Positions 45,625 through 57,095 of a stretch of DNA of 64,000 nucleotides are shown here, in pieces. The notes under the pieces are model-generated. The model saw only the letters and a list, made by a program, of their open reading frames with translations, did not search any database and was not told the origin of the DNA. The stretch comes from Xenoacremonium recifei. Taxonomy: Eukaryota > Ascomycota > Sordariomycetes > Hypocreales > Nectriaceae. Position 1 is the stretch's first letter, and the number at the start of each line of letters is the position of its first letter. The stretch is from positions 186,001-250,000 of the forward strand of contig WOFQ01000050.1 of assembly GCA_012184525.1 (NCBI GenBank), read 5' to 3'. The position numbers were made by a program, and so were the translations under genes.

Positions 45625-47468
45625 ATGTCGTCCATCTACCGCCGCCTGCCCTTCTCGCCGTCCACGACGCCCCTCCAAGCCGCAACCTATCTCTGCGGCA
45701 TCTCGCTGTTCAGCATCTCGTTCCTCGTCTTCCTCAACAGCTCGGTTTCTTTCGTCATCACCGACCTGATTGGTCAGAAGAAGAAGATTGGCGATGTCAT
45801 TGGAACACTGGGCTTTGCGGACGAGCTCGTCGTGCTTGTTGCGTGTCCGTTCTGGGGCCTTGTGTCGGATCGGCTGGGCGTGAGATGGGTTGCTGTAATT
45901 GGATATACAATTATCGGGCTGTCGCTGGTGCTGTTCGTGCAGGCCAGGACGGTGTATCCGCAGCTTCTACTGGCGAGGCTGTTCTTTGCCGTGGGCGCTG
46001 CTGCGGCGTGAGTGACCTGGTCTCCGAGGTCCGGTCCGCATGAAGACATCTCTAACATGACTTACAGAGCTACCATGGTCACGGCCATTCTGCCTTCGCT
46101 CACCGACGACAACACCGAAGCCGAAGACGCAGCCCAGGCACGATTTAAGGCTTTCCAGAATGCGCGCCATAGTGCCGCCTTCTCCGTCAACTCGGAGCTC
46201 ACCATCACACCCGAGCGATATACCCGAACCGTGTCCCGTGAGCGGGAGAATCAGGATGCCAAGACCCAGGCTGGTCGCCCATCTGCACTGGCCGGATATG
46301 TCGGATTGTTCACAGGATGCGGCGCGCTGGTTGCGCTGGTTCTGTTTCTACCGCTGCCCGCGCAATTCGGCGAGATCAAGGGGGTGACCCCTGGCCAAGC
46401 TGTGTCGTATAGCTTCTATGTTGTAGCTGTGGTGTCTTTCGTGGTTGCTGTCTTTGTGTCCTTTGGGCTGCGCAACCTGAAGGGTGAGGAGGGTAAGGGA
46501 TGGAAGGCTCTGCTCGGACAGAAGTCCCGAGACGGTCCGCGAGGTGTTGACGAAGACGGTTCCCCGCGACAGGTATAGCTCGATCTCTCCAATCACTTAC
46601 ACGCCTCACACTAACACCCAACCAGAAGATAGTGCCGTACCTCAACCTCCTCAAAGACTCCGTCCTGCTCGGCTTCCACGACAAGCGCATCGCCCTCGGC
46701 TACCTAGGCGGCTTCGTCGCGCGCGCGTCCACTGTCGGCATCTCGCTCTTCGTGCCGCTTTACTGCAATACCTTCTTCATCAGCCGCGGCTACTGCACCG
46801 GCTCGCCCAACGATCCCTCGCCCGAGCTCAAGGAGGAATGTCGCGCCGCCTATGTGCTGTCCTCTATCCTTACTGGGGTCGCTCAGCTTGTCGCTTTGCT
46901 TTGCGCGCCGCTGTTTGGCTACTTATCTAGCCGTACTGGCCGCATCAACGTACCCATTCTGGTGTCTACAACACTAGGCATCGTTGGCTACGTCGTGTTT
47001 CCACAGCTCGCGAGCCCGGAGATCAAGAATGTGGACGACCGTGGCGGTAGTCCTGTCATCTTTCTCGTCGTGTCGCTCATAGGCATTAGCCAGATTGGTG
47101 CCATTGTCTGCAGTCTTGGATCTCTGGGCCGTGGCATCGTCGCCGTCGAGATGCCCCGTGCTACCTCTCTGCCTCAGCCGGAGCTACTGGCACCTGATGA
47201 GGATGAGTCCGCGGAAGAAGAGGACGCGCCTCTCATGCGCATCACCGCCGACGAGGAGGCTGCATCGCGGATCCGTCTCAAGGGCTCTGTTGCAGGAGTT
47301 TACTCTCTGTGCGGTGGCATTGCCATCCTCATCTTGACCAAGTTGGGCGGATATTTGTTCGATTCCGTCTCCAATGGTGCGCCGTTCTACATGATGGCCG
47401 TGTTTAATGTGGTGTTGCTGGTAGCGAGCTTGTTGATGGATGCCTCGACAACATTTAGCAGGAGGTGA
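45625..47468 (+). CDS. MFS transporter of unknown substrate
   Basis: Exons 45625-46007, 46068-46572 and 46626-47468 (introns 60 and 53 nt) give 576 aa. Two six-helix halves are separated by a hydrophilic region (KGEEGKGWKALLGQKSRDG). The MFS signature between helices 2 and 3 reads GLVSDRLGVRW, and the equivalent in the second half is GYLSSRTGRIN. A long insert after helix 3-4 (LTDDNTEAEDAAQARFKAF) and an acidic cytosolic loop (PDEDESAEEEDAPLMRI) are unusual landmarks. The overall look is that of vacuolar/plasma-membrane MFS proteins like yeast YCR023C, a tentative comparison from memory. The substrate is unknown. Confidence 0.9.
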
Positions 47469-47726
47469 TATATGTTCGTTATTTAAGCGTGGTATAGAAT
47501 CTAGTCATGAAGATAGTCACGAAGATATGATGCATAAGTTTTTTATATAAACACCTACCTATAATAGTAAGAGTGTCTGTCTGTTCACCTATTCAGTATA
47601 GGGGTCTAAATTTTCAGGGGCAAAAACATGTTTATTCTTTTTAATCCTTTCCAATCGAAAGCGCACTTGCACTTTCGCCTCATAGACTCCTCGTTTAAAA
47701 TGCATTGCGCCTTTTAAACTCCCAAT

Positions 47727-48644
47727 TCAGTCGTCCCTGTGCCAGTCAAAGTCGTCCTCCTTAAACCTCGGGAGTTCTTCCATCTTATCCAAGAGCCATT
47801 CGTCTCGACCTCGGCAGAACTCGCCAATATAATCCCCTTTGAGTAGCATCTCCACACTATCTGGCATGATGATGAGACCAGAGTCCGGAATTTGGGTATT
47901 CCGTTCTCCTTGCTCAACCAGCTGTACGTGGCAGACTTGCTCCAGGCGACGGTCCTCCACCATCTCGGCAGGATCTGGCATTTCGGCCAACTATTCCGCA
48001 ATGTCAACCCACCGGGGGAGATCGCCAGCGTCTATGATTTCGATCTCAAACGGCGTTGCTCCTTCGGAGCAGTCGTGCCAGTCCTCTGGACTGACACATC
48101 GGGAATCCCGATCAGGGCTCGGACAAGGGATGCCCTGGCCAAGCTGGCCTGCTTCTTCATGAAGTTGGTTTAGGCGACTTAGTAACTCGCCAACGTCTGT
48201 GCAGTGATGCTGCTGCTCGGAGCGGCTGATAAAGTCATGTATGTCCTTGTCCAAGGACTTCAGCTTATCTCTGGTCAGCCGTATATTCTCATAGAGTTCA
48301 CATTGCCGGTCCTCGGCTGTTTCTCGTCCTCTCTGGGTCTCGTTAAGCTCATAGATAGAGATATCCAATCTGCGCTCTAGGATCCCAACCATCTTAAAGG
48401 CTTGGCGCGCTTTTGCATTGAGGTCGTCCAACTTGGCCTTAGCCTCGGCCAATTCTTCCTCCAGGCCCTCGCGCCAGCCAAGCTTCTTCTTCCACTTCTC
48501 CTCCTCCTCAGCCTCCCTCTTGGCCGCCTCTTCTTGGGCAACTCGTTTCTCCGCAGCTCGCTGCAGAGTCTCTTGCTCCTGTCGGGCTCGTTTCTTCTCT
48601 GACTTCCAGACCTTGCCGATCACACGGCCGAAAAAACCTGCCAT
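47727..48644 (-). CDS. Coiled-coil protein interrupted by one in-frame UAG
   Basis: ATG 48644 opens a frame that meets TAG at 47993-47991 (codon 218) and then continues without another stop to 47727, 305 codons in all. The N-terminal half is a long charged coiled coil (ARQEQETLQRAAEKRVAQEE, EEELAEAKAKLDDLNAKARQ). Both sides of the stop look coding (DLPRWVDIAE, then LAEMPDPAEMVEDRRLEQV). UAG arises from UGG by one change and Trp would fit. Three readings are possible: a nonsense allele ending at 217 aa, UAG-to-UGG mRNA editing giving 305 aa, or a 105-nt in-frame intron (GTCAGT...AATAG) removing the stop. No family is recognised. Confidence 0.6.
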
Positions 48645-49438
48645 GTTGGTTGGGAAGAGATCAAGTTGCGTGCGTTGGTTGTAGGAGTTGTCTTTGTTGA
48701 TGAGTCTTCTGACTCAAGAGGTAGGCAAGAAAGGATGAGTTGCCGGAGGTGAAGTTGATATGTGTCGGTGTATGATCACAGATTTTGCGTATATATGTGT
48801 GTGGGTTGTTATTGTGTGTAGGGAAAAGAAGAGATATGAAAATATAAAGATCTGCCAGATCTTTTATACTAAGAGATTTTGTAGTCTTTCCTTGAACAGT
48901 CCAAATGGTGTAATTGATGACAAGCGGGTGTGTCAAAGAACACAAGCTGGGACGGAGCGTGCCGTCCGTCACCCACTCCTTTGTTTGACGGGATGCAGCT
49001 GCCACCATGAAAGGGCTAGCAATCATTACACAAATGGGATATACCATAAACTATGGGCTTGTCCTATCTCTGGATTTGGGACAGTGCGGTGGCGCCCTGA
49101 TGTATCGTTAGATCAGAAGTATGTGAAGGGTTGTTCAAGACGCTATTGCTTTGTTCTGACTTGGGCTCCTAGGAACATGACGCCGTGCCCTTTCATACGC
49201 CTTCGGGGTAGTTCATTAGCCAAATGTGGTCAAAGAGCCCATTAGTAGGTATTCCTGAGAACATGTAGCTCAGCACCACAACGCACCCTACTCTAGTCTC
49301 GCAGTCGTATAGGTTGAACGGACCGCTAGCAAGGGCTCCTTCATGGCTTAAAGATCATAGGTACTGAGATGACGATGCACAACAAGTAGTCTGGCGACAT
49401 GTCACTCCAACATAATTTATTTTCTTCTATACTCGAGC
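48645..49438. other. Intergenic region
   Basis: This is the promoter of the coiled-coil gene and the 3' flank of the aldo/keto reductase. It is AT-rich near 48750-48880. Nothing else is recognised. Confidence 0.5.
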
Positions 49439-50770
49439 TTAGAACGGCTCCAGCAATCCAGCAGCTTGCTCCTCCGGTGTGTTAAAGACATTGACCTTCC
49501 ACGCCGGGTCAAACGTAAACGGCAGGCCACCAAATCGAACAGGTGTGTTCCCAAGAGCAGTCAAAGTGTAGTAATCATCATCTTCGAGATCGAATGCTTC
49601 AAAGTTTGCTGCAATTCGAGCGGGCTTGACCGACTTGGGCAGAACAGAGAATCCGCGCTATAAGTGGTCAGAATCTCCTTATCCACTGCCGCAGTTTAAT
49701 GGAGTTTCTTACCTTAACACCCCAAGACACGAGGACTTGGCCAGGCTGCTTGCCAGTCTTCTTGGCGATCTTCGCAACCTCGGGACTGCCGAGAACCTGG
49801 TTGCCGCCTCGGGAGGCGTCTCCTCCGAAGGGCATATAGGCCGTGATGTGGATGTTCTTGTAGTTGCAGTACTCGAGGAGCGTCGCCTGGTTCAAAAGAG
49901 GATGCGCCTCGACTAGTCACTGTCAATTTCGAGTCTAGTTGACATCAAATAAGTGATGCATACCTTGGTTGACAGCAGGAATTACGCCCGTAGCGTCGAT
50001 GAGCAATTGTAAATGCTTGATGCTGAAGTTGCTTACGCCAATGCTGTATCACTTTTGTTAGTTTATTTTCAGCAGACTAGGAACTCCCTTCTCTTACCTC
50101 TTGGCTTTGCCCTCTTTTTGGAGCTCAATGAAAGCCTTCCAGGTGTCAACAAGGCTAGTCTCATTATCCAACAGCATGTCTGTTCCTTCAGCAGGCTCCA
50201 GCGCAACACCAGTGGGCGACGCAGAATCGGCCTTGGACGCAAAGTTGACGGGCCAATGAATCTAGTCATGTCAGAATTGTTTCACTTTTGCGCATGAGCG
50301 ACGGTGTGCATACGAGGTAGAGGTCGACATAGTCCGTGCCCAGGTCCTTCAATGTCTGATCAAGAGCCTTCTTAACGTTATCGGGGCGATGGTGCGAGTT
50401 CCAGGCCTTGCTGGTGATCCAGATGTCCTCGCGCTTAAATCCGGGCTCTTTGGAGAGGATCTTCAATGCCTCACCAACTTCCTCCTCGTTCTTTAACCAT
50501 GTCAGTCCTTTAAGGTGTCCGAAAAAGCAATCTCAAGTTCGGCGACTTACCTTGTAGAATTGAGCACAGTCAAAGTGACGCATACCGACCTTCCAGCTAC
50601 GAACCTCTCTTAGCATCTGCATCGTGTAGTGAAGACACTCTCATAACTCACCCTGCAACAACAGCTTGAGTCACTTCATTAGGGGCCGACAAGTAAGTTC
50701 CAAGTCCTATGTGTGGGATTTGACGGCCGTCGTTTAGAGTCGCCTTTCGCTGGTTCGTCGGGATAGCCAT
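49439..50770 (-). CDS. Aldo/keto reductase
   Basis: Exons 50770-50652, 50608-50551, 50490-50314, 50261-50098, 50043-49964, 49912-49713 and 49657-49439 give 338 aa in seven exons; the first intron is only 43 nt. The tetrad is visible: Asp and Tyr in FDCAQFYKNEEEVG, Lys in IWITSKAWNSHH and His in LYLIHWPVNF. Other family marks are IGVSNFSIKHLQLL and the NADPH-binding VLPKSVKPARIAANF. It is a cytosolic NADPH-dependent carbonyl reductase or alcohol dehydrogenase. Head-to-head placement with dihydroxyacetone kinase suggests glycerol/dihydroxyacetone metabolism. In-frame ATGs upstream at 50848 and 50836 would add a basic leader; 50770 fits the family best. Confidence 0.92.
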
Positions 50771-51538
50771 TGGAGTCAGTCTTTGCAGTGTAGTTTCAGG
50801 GTAAAGTGTTTTGAACTTGGATGCAAGAAGGCGCATTGTAATCTTCATTTTATTTATTACGTGTACTACGGCATTTTCTCTCCCTCTTCATGTGCTCTGA
50901 CGTAGAGTCGTCTCTGGCGGCCTCCCCTCCATGAGTTCGGGGGAGATCTGATATCTGGCGGGTAGGCGGGTAGGCGGGAAATGGAGTCTTGAAGTACGGC
51001 TGTTGTGGATACACACTTTTGTCCAGCTGTTTGAGAGCGCTGAAACACTACCGGTGGCCGGTGTAATCCTCTCTTAGACATTGTTACTTAGGACAAAAAA
51101 AAGGGAAGAAAAGGAAAGGCTGTAAGTAGTCATCATAGATTAAAAATACGCAGGGACCATGAATATCGCCAAAAGTCTACAATTCTATCAAATTTGTAAA
51201 CCCCCGTATTCTGCCCGCCCCGACTCCGGAATCCGCAAGCCGCTGCATCTATCACGGCATCCGGTGCTCCGTTCCGCCTACCGCCGGGCTATTCTGTAAC
51301 AGGCATAACATAGTCCGCCTGGTGGTCCTGCAGATGCCGCTGTTTGAGACCATTTCGTAGATGGTCTGATCCAGAGTGTATCTGGGGAAGTGTCATCTCA
51401 GCTTATATGGCTGCCATGAGGTGGGCTCATCAGCCCCCATGCCCTGGATGAGCTCTTCCGTCATATACAAGCTTCTCAGTCCTGCATCAATTGCCGATCT
51501 TGCTCAAGATTTAAGAGGCCCAATTGCAACAAAGCAAA
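50771..51538. other. Divergent promoter of reductase and dihydroxyacetone kinase
   Basis: A 768-bp bidirectional region. A G-rich tandem of GGCGGGTA units lies at 50957-50978 (three copies). CGG-AAT-CCG occurs near 51228. No coding region is seen beyond the possible N-terminal extension of the reductase. Confidence 0.55.
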
Positions 51539-53382
51539 ATGTCCAACTCGAAGCATTTCTGCAATGACCCCGGGCAACTGGTCACAGCATCGCTCCGGTC
51601 AATAACCATCCTCAACCCAACCACCTGTCTAGACCCCGAAAACAAAGTCATATATCTCGCACAACTCGACTCTGAATCACAGCAAAAGAAAGATGTATCA
51701 ATCATCTCAGGCGGCGGGAGCGGTCACGAGCCCTCATTTGGTGCTTTTGTCGGACCAGGCCTGCTCACTGCCTCGGTAGCGGGCTCAATCTTTGCGTCGC
51801 CAAATTCACGACAGATTCTCTCCGTCATCCACCGCGCGGCCAAGTCGAAGAACGCGGAAGTGCTTGTCACGGTCATGAACTACACCGGCGATGTGTTGAA
51901 CTTTGGTGTGGCCGTGGAGGCGTTCAAGGCCCAGAGACCAGATGTTAAAGTCGAAATGCTAGTAGTTGGCGATGACGTTGCCGTGCCGCGCAGTAGATTC
52001 GGCAAGGTTGGTCGCAGGGGAATGGCCGGGACAGTACTGGTGCACAAGATCACTGGTGCTCTCTCCAGTCTCGGATACGGGCTCAGGACCGTCGCCAATA
52101 TCGGCCGGCTAGTTGCTGACAATTTGGTGACAATTGGCATTGCCCTTGACAGAGTCCATGTTCCGGGTAGGATAGAGGATGAGGCGTCACTTGGACCTGA
52201 CGAGGTCGAGATTGGCATGGGGATTCACAACGAGCCTGGCTGCGCCCGAGTTCAGGGGCCAGAGGCTCAACTACCAGCGTTGGTGAAGGAATCCCTTCGC
52301 CAACTGCTCAGCCAAGATGACGAAGAAAGGGCTTTCGTCAAAACCTGGAATGGGGCCTCCGTACTTCTGGTTAATAATCTTGGAGGCCTGAGTGCCCTTG
52401 AGTTAGGCGCTGCGGTGACAGAGACGGTTGAACAGCTGGAAGCCAACTACAGAATCGTGCCCGAGCGAGTCTACTCCGGGACCTTTATGACAAGCCTGGA
52501 CTGTCGTGGATTTTCGCTCACCTTGTTGAACAATGTTCCTCTGGGCATCCCTCATGATGTCTTCTCGCTCCTCGACCAGCCGAGCCAGGCTACCGGTTGG
52601 ATCCCGACTATGGCAAAGGGATGGCGAAGTCGAGTTGCGTCTGCAACTAAGGAATCGGTCCTCGAAGAGGCCGATAGTGGCGCGGCAGTTCAACGACCAG
52701 TCACGAATCTGGTTGGCGATATGAACCGCATTTCAGCTGTATTGAGACAAGGTCTCAAGTCTGTCATTGCCTCTGAGCCGGAGGTAACCAAGTTTGATAG
52801 CATCGTTGGCGATGGTGACTGTGGCACAACATTGAAGAGAGGAGCAGAAGGTAAGCAAACCCGTATTGATCATATCTAGTGAGTTTCTAACAGTTCCTAG
52901 GCATATTGGCTGTACTTTCAGGGGAGTCCAACAACATCATCGAACTGCTCTCTTCCATCTCAATATCAATCGAGCAAAACATGGACGGCACTTCCGGAGC
53001 AATCTACAGCATCTACATCAACGCGCTGCGACAGAACATCCAAGCCAAGGCTGAGGAGACAGTACCAGTAGACGCCCAATTCTGGTCACAATCTCTCACT
53101 GCCGCCCTTGCTGTACTATCAAACTACACGCCAGCCAGACCAGGTGACAGGACTCTCATCGATGCACTGGTACCATTCGTCGAGACTCTTGGTAAGACGC
53201 TCGATGTGTCGCAAGCAGCCAGAGCGGCTATCGTAGGGGCCGAGAGCACAAGGCATATGAGAGCGAGACTGGGCCGCACCGTCTACGTAGGGAATGAAAG
53301 TGACTGGGTGGGAGTGATCCCAGATCCAGGGGCCTGGGGCTTGAGCAAGTTTTTCGCTGGTATTGCCGGTGCCTTTACGTAG
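51539..53382 (+). CDS. DAK1: Dihydroxyacetone kinase
   Basis: Exons 51539-52850 and 52901-53382 (50-nt intron, GTAAGC...CCTAG) give 597 aa, the usual length for fungal ATP-dependent Dak enzymes. The DhaK domain carries IISGGGSGHEPSF and the substrate-binding His in GIHNEPG. The DhaL domain carries the Mg-ATP motif SIVGDGDCGTTLKRGAEG and MDGTSGAIYSIY. It phosphorylates dihydroxyacetone to dihydroxyacetone phosphate in the cytosol and detoxifies dihydroxyacetone during glycerol or methanol-type metabolism. The acceptor at 52900 is chosen because it gives GAEGILAVLSGESNN; a later CAG would shorten the protein by six residues. It shares a promoter region with an aldo/keto reductase. Confidence 0.94.
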
Positions 53383-54240
53383 CTGAACATGATGAAACCG
53401 GACTCTGTATTGGTTGATTACCATGAATGATGCAAAGAGAACAGGCGAGAAAGGGGGGAATTGCACTAGCCAAACAAGTTTCAGGGGGGGGTAACAACCT
53501 GAGGACAGTCAGCCTCAGAGTAACATCTCAAACGCATAAATACGGTGACGGTAATCCGAGTGGAAGAATGCATATTCCTAGGTAATCTTTCCTAGTACAC
53601 AATCAGAGCCAACGTGAGCGGTCTTGAGATAATGAATGAGACACCCGTGAACTTCAATAGGGGAAAGCAATAGGAACAAGTACGGGCTAACAAAGGGCTT
53701 CAGTCAGGACCTCAATCAAGACCTCTCCAAAGAAAGTCTGAAAACCTTTACATAGCACGGTCTCCTGTCGTCCGCTTTATATGCACTCACATAATACAAG
53801 AGTAACCAAACAAGCACTTAACATCACTCCATCACATCCACACCTAACTCAAGGCAGGGACAGAACAACATCAGCAGAGCAGGGACAACAATATTTCAAG
53901 ACATCCCTCCAGGAGGGTGAGATTTCTTTTTGTACGGAAAAAAAACCTTGGAATACCTAGGGTGCTGAAACCTGGGCAAACTGAGCTACTGCGCCGTTCA
54001 ACGGAGAGATGCGAATCACCGCGCGCCGCTCAGCTTAACAATCGACCGAGAACCAATTGGTCAACTTTTTCAACTTCCAACAAACAACGGATATAGTCCC
54101 TCCACATGCGAACCAGTGCGAACCGAACGGGAACAACCAGTCGTCGACCGGGGGGGGAACAGGACAATGGTGCTGACTGAGCCGAAGTGCATGTCTTCAG
54201 CAAACATGCTCGGATGTCAGTATGAGGCGATAGGGCGCGC
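53383..54240. other. Intergenic, convergent 3' flanks
   Basis: This lies between the kinase and the Stm1-like gene, whose 3' ends face each other. No coding or RNA gene is recognised. Confidence 0.5.
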
Positions 54241-55766
54241 TTATTTGCCGCCGAGGCTGGGGAAAGCCGACTCGTCGCGGGTGTTGATGGGAGCGGCGTT
54301 CTCGCGACGTCCACCTCGAGGGGCGCCTCGGCCACGCTCACCACCTCGTCCACCGCGACCGCCACGGCCGCCACGGCCACCACCCCGGGTGCGCTCGGGC
54401 TCGACAAATCGAGGGTCGAAGTCAATGGTCTGCTTCGTCTTGCGCTCACGCTCGCGCTGGCGCTTGCCGCTGGAGGCCGAGATAAAGTCCTCCTCCTCCT
54501 TCTCGAGGGGCTTGGCGGCAGCCCACTTCTTGTCGAGCTTGCTGCCCTCGTTGGCCTCGCGGATGTGGAGGTCGCCCTCAAGAGCGAGCTTCTTCTCGGC
54601 CTGCTGGGCGAGGTAGTCGGAGTAGGAGACGTGCTTCTCCTCGGGCTCGGCGGGCTCCTCGGGAGCGGCGTCCTCGGCCTGAGCATCCTTCTGCTCGGTC
54701 TGGGCAATGGCGTCGCCGGCCTGCTCGTCCTTAAGCTCAGCAGAGCCTTCGGCGGCGCCCCAAGACTGGGCAGCCTGCTTGTCAGAACCGCTGGAGGAGT
54801 CGGGTCAGCTTCGAACAGTATATGGATCGTGGAAGACATACCCGTGGGGAGCCGACTTGTTATGTCGGTCATCCCGGTCGCGGGGGAAGCGGCCACCGCG
54901 GCCTGTTCGATGTCAGTCACCACCATTCATAGACGGCAGAGCAATTGTCACTCACCACCACGGGAACGGGCGCCGTAGCCACCTCGGGGGCCGCCACGGG
55001 CAGGCTCCTCGGTGGAGCGGCCGTGGTTACGATCGCTGCCGGCACCGCGGTCTCGGAAAGCTACAGAAGGGACAAAGGTCAGCAAGATACTGCCGAGTCC
55101 TGGAATTCGAAACTCACCACCCTCGCTACCGCCGGGACCTCGGCGGTTGCCACCGGCACCAGCAGCCCTCACGGGAGCCACAGGCTCGACATTGCGCTTG
55201 GTGGTGCGCGTAGTGGTCTTGTCAACGGTCTTGACGGGAACGACGGGCTTCTCCTCGCCGTCGCTGTCGTTACCTTGGGGGAAAGTCAGCTTCCAGATCC
55301 ATCCAGCTCGTCCGGCAATTGAGTTTTGTGGGCAGCTCGGGAGGAGGGGGAGACGAGGGAGTCAATCGTACCGAGATAGGCAAAAGGGTTCTGCGAGAGC
55401 GCGAGTTAGCAAGCGTTATTGTCAAGCAGTGCAGAGAGCGTTTGCGTGTGGTTATTCTGTTGCTGTGCGCCGGGAGCGGAAAAATAAAATAAAAATTGAG
55501 GCCAAGCGATTCTGCCTTGATCTGCCGCCCATCGTGGATGCTGCAGCTCCAGGCGTCACCTCACAGAGCAGAGAAACGGCGAAGAGTGAACCTCGTCCGA
55601 ATTCTCCCTCTTCTTCCGCTCCAAATCGTGACATCAAAGCCGCATCAGCAACGATGAACCGCTCGGCATCGCAGACCCAGCCGCAGCATCAAAGCTATTC
55701 CCACAAACGCAAACGCACACACACAAACATCCCACGTCCACGTACCTTGGAGGCGACCGCCGACAT
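54241..55766 (-). CDS. STM1: Stm1/SERBP1-family ribosome- and RNA-binding protein
   Basis: Exons 55766-55746, 55390-55372, 55273-55118, 55060-54956, 54902-54842 and 54790-54241 give 303 aa. The protein starts MSAVASKNPFAYLGNDSDGE, the Stm1 N-terminal pattern, after a 355-nt first intron, the longest in the window. The body is low complexity and rich in Arg and Gly (RGGRFPRDRDDRHNKS). HVSYSDYLAQQAEKKLALEG and REANEGSKLDKKW mark the HABP4/PAI-RBP1 core. The C-terminus has an RGG repeat and ends ESAFPSLGGK. Family members bind the ribosomal mRNA channel and hold idle 80S ribosomes. Six exons including two of about 20 nt make it easy to mis-predict. Confidence 0.92.
54330..54390 (-). repeat. RGG-box coding repeat
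   Basis: Short tandem units encoding Arg-Gly-Gly (GRGGRGGRGGRGG) in the last exon of the Stm1-like gene. It is a typical RNA-binding RGG box. Confidence 0.7.
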
Positions 55767-57095
55767 GTTGTTGGCGCCTTGGCTTTCCGCCTACCGTCGA
55801 AAGGAAAACTGAATGGCGACGCTGGTGATGCGGGATTGTGAGGGAGGGAGAGTTGCAAGAGCTACGGTCGCATGACCTGGTGGTGGTGGTGGCGAGAACG
55901 GGCAGCGAACTGTGATGCAGTTGAAGGAGGTGGAAAGCGAAATGCGCGATCCCAGCCCGCCGCGTGCGCTGTAGGAACCCCTCCATTGGGGCCCGACGCT
56001 CGCTGTGGCCGCTGTGGCTTCAGGGCACTGTGTGCTGAGCCAGCTTCCCCAGAGCGCCTGGAGCTCGGGTCCCGCCTGCGCTCGCTTAGGTAATTGTGCC
56101 CGCCTGTCGTAATTTTTTGTGGTGGAATTGTTAGGGCTGCCCGTTTTTTTCCTGCCCCTCAGCCCCAGCCCCGGATGTACATACGAGAGACAACCTGTGG
56201 CTGTGCGCGCCTCCCAACCTCGACCGCCGTCACATCATACCTGGATCTTGCATTGACGCTGCAACATCAAGTGATTCACGCTGCTGATCGCCCTTTCCCG
56301 TCGGCAGTCTCCGTTCTGCTTCTCGCTCGCTGTTCTTCTTGATGCCTCCCACTCACTCCGTACTTGTTGTACTCTCTTCCCGCCCGCCCAAACTAGGGCT
56401 CCGAGCTGGGCTTTGTCTCTCCCTCTCCCCACAAAACACCACCGAGCACCTAATAATGCACACCATCCGTCAAGTCTCGCACTAGCTGCCGAGTCGGCTT
56501 TCGAGTCAAGCTGTCGGTTGCTGGCTATGACAAATTCTGCCGAGCCCGGTCCAATCCCGAGCGACGGAGTGCCGAGAGGTGGTCGGCCGTGCAATGGAAC
56601 GTCTCCTGACGCATGATGATCACGCAAAACCAATCCCAGCCGTTCTGAGTCGAGTACCAAGAATTCACGGCACTTGCAATGCAACAGGAATCCCCGACTC
56701 TTAGCCGGAGTCAGCCAGCATCATTCCTCTCCGCACTTCCTCTTCCGGCCTGATCACGACTTCACCGTGTCAAGAATGTATTAGACTGTGTCCTCCTCTT
56801 CCGTATCCGTATTGCAAGCTCCCCTCATTATTACGCCAGCCAAAGTCAAATTCCAGGCTCCGACCTCGTGGCCGCTTCCTCAGGGGCCATCTAGCCATCC
56901 CGGTCTCGGACCTGATTGGATGCGGACCTCAACGTCTATTGCTTTTATAATACACGGAGTGTAGGATAAGAACTGCCTCCAGCTCCTAACCAAGGCATTT
57001 ACTTCGTAAACTGTAGGAATACCGATAAGAATGATGCCATACAACATGATCGAATACAATGGTTTCTCTGCCATTAAACCCCCGTGTTGTTGTTC
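55767..57095. other. Intergenic region, 1.3 kb
   Basis: This is the promoter of the Stm1-like gene and the 3' flank of the LIM-type gene. It contains a GGT/CCA run at 55879-55893 and CT-rich segments at 56290-56430. No coding region is recognised. Confidence 0.5.
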
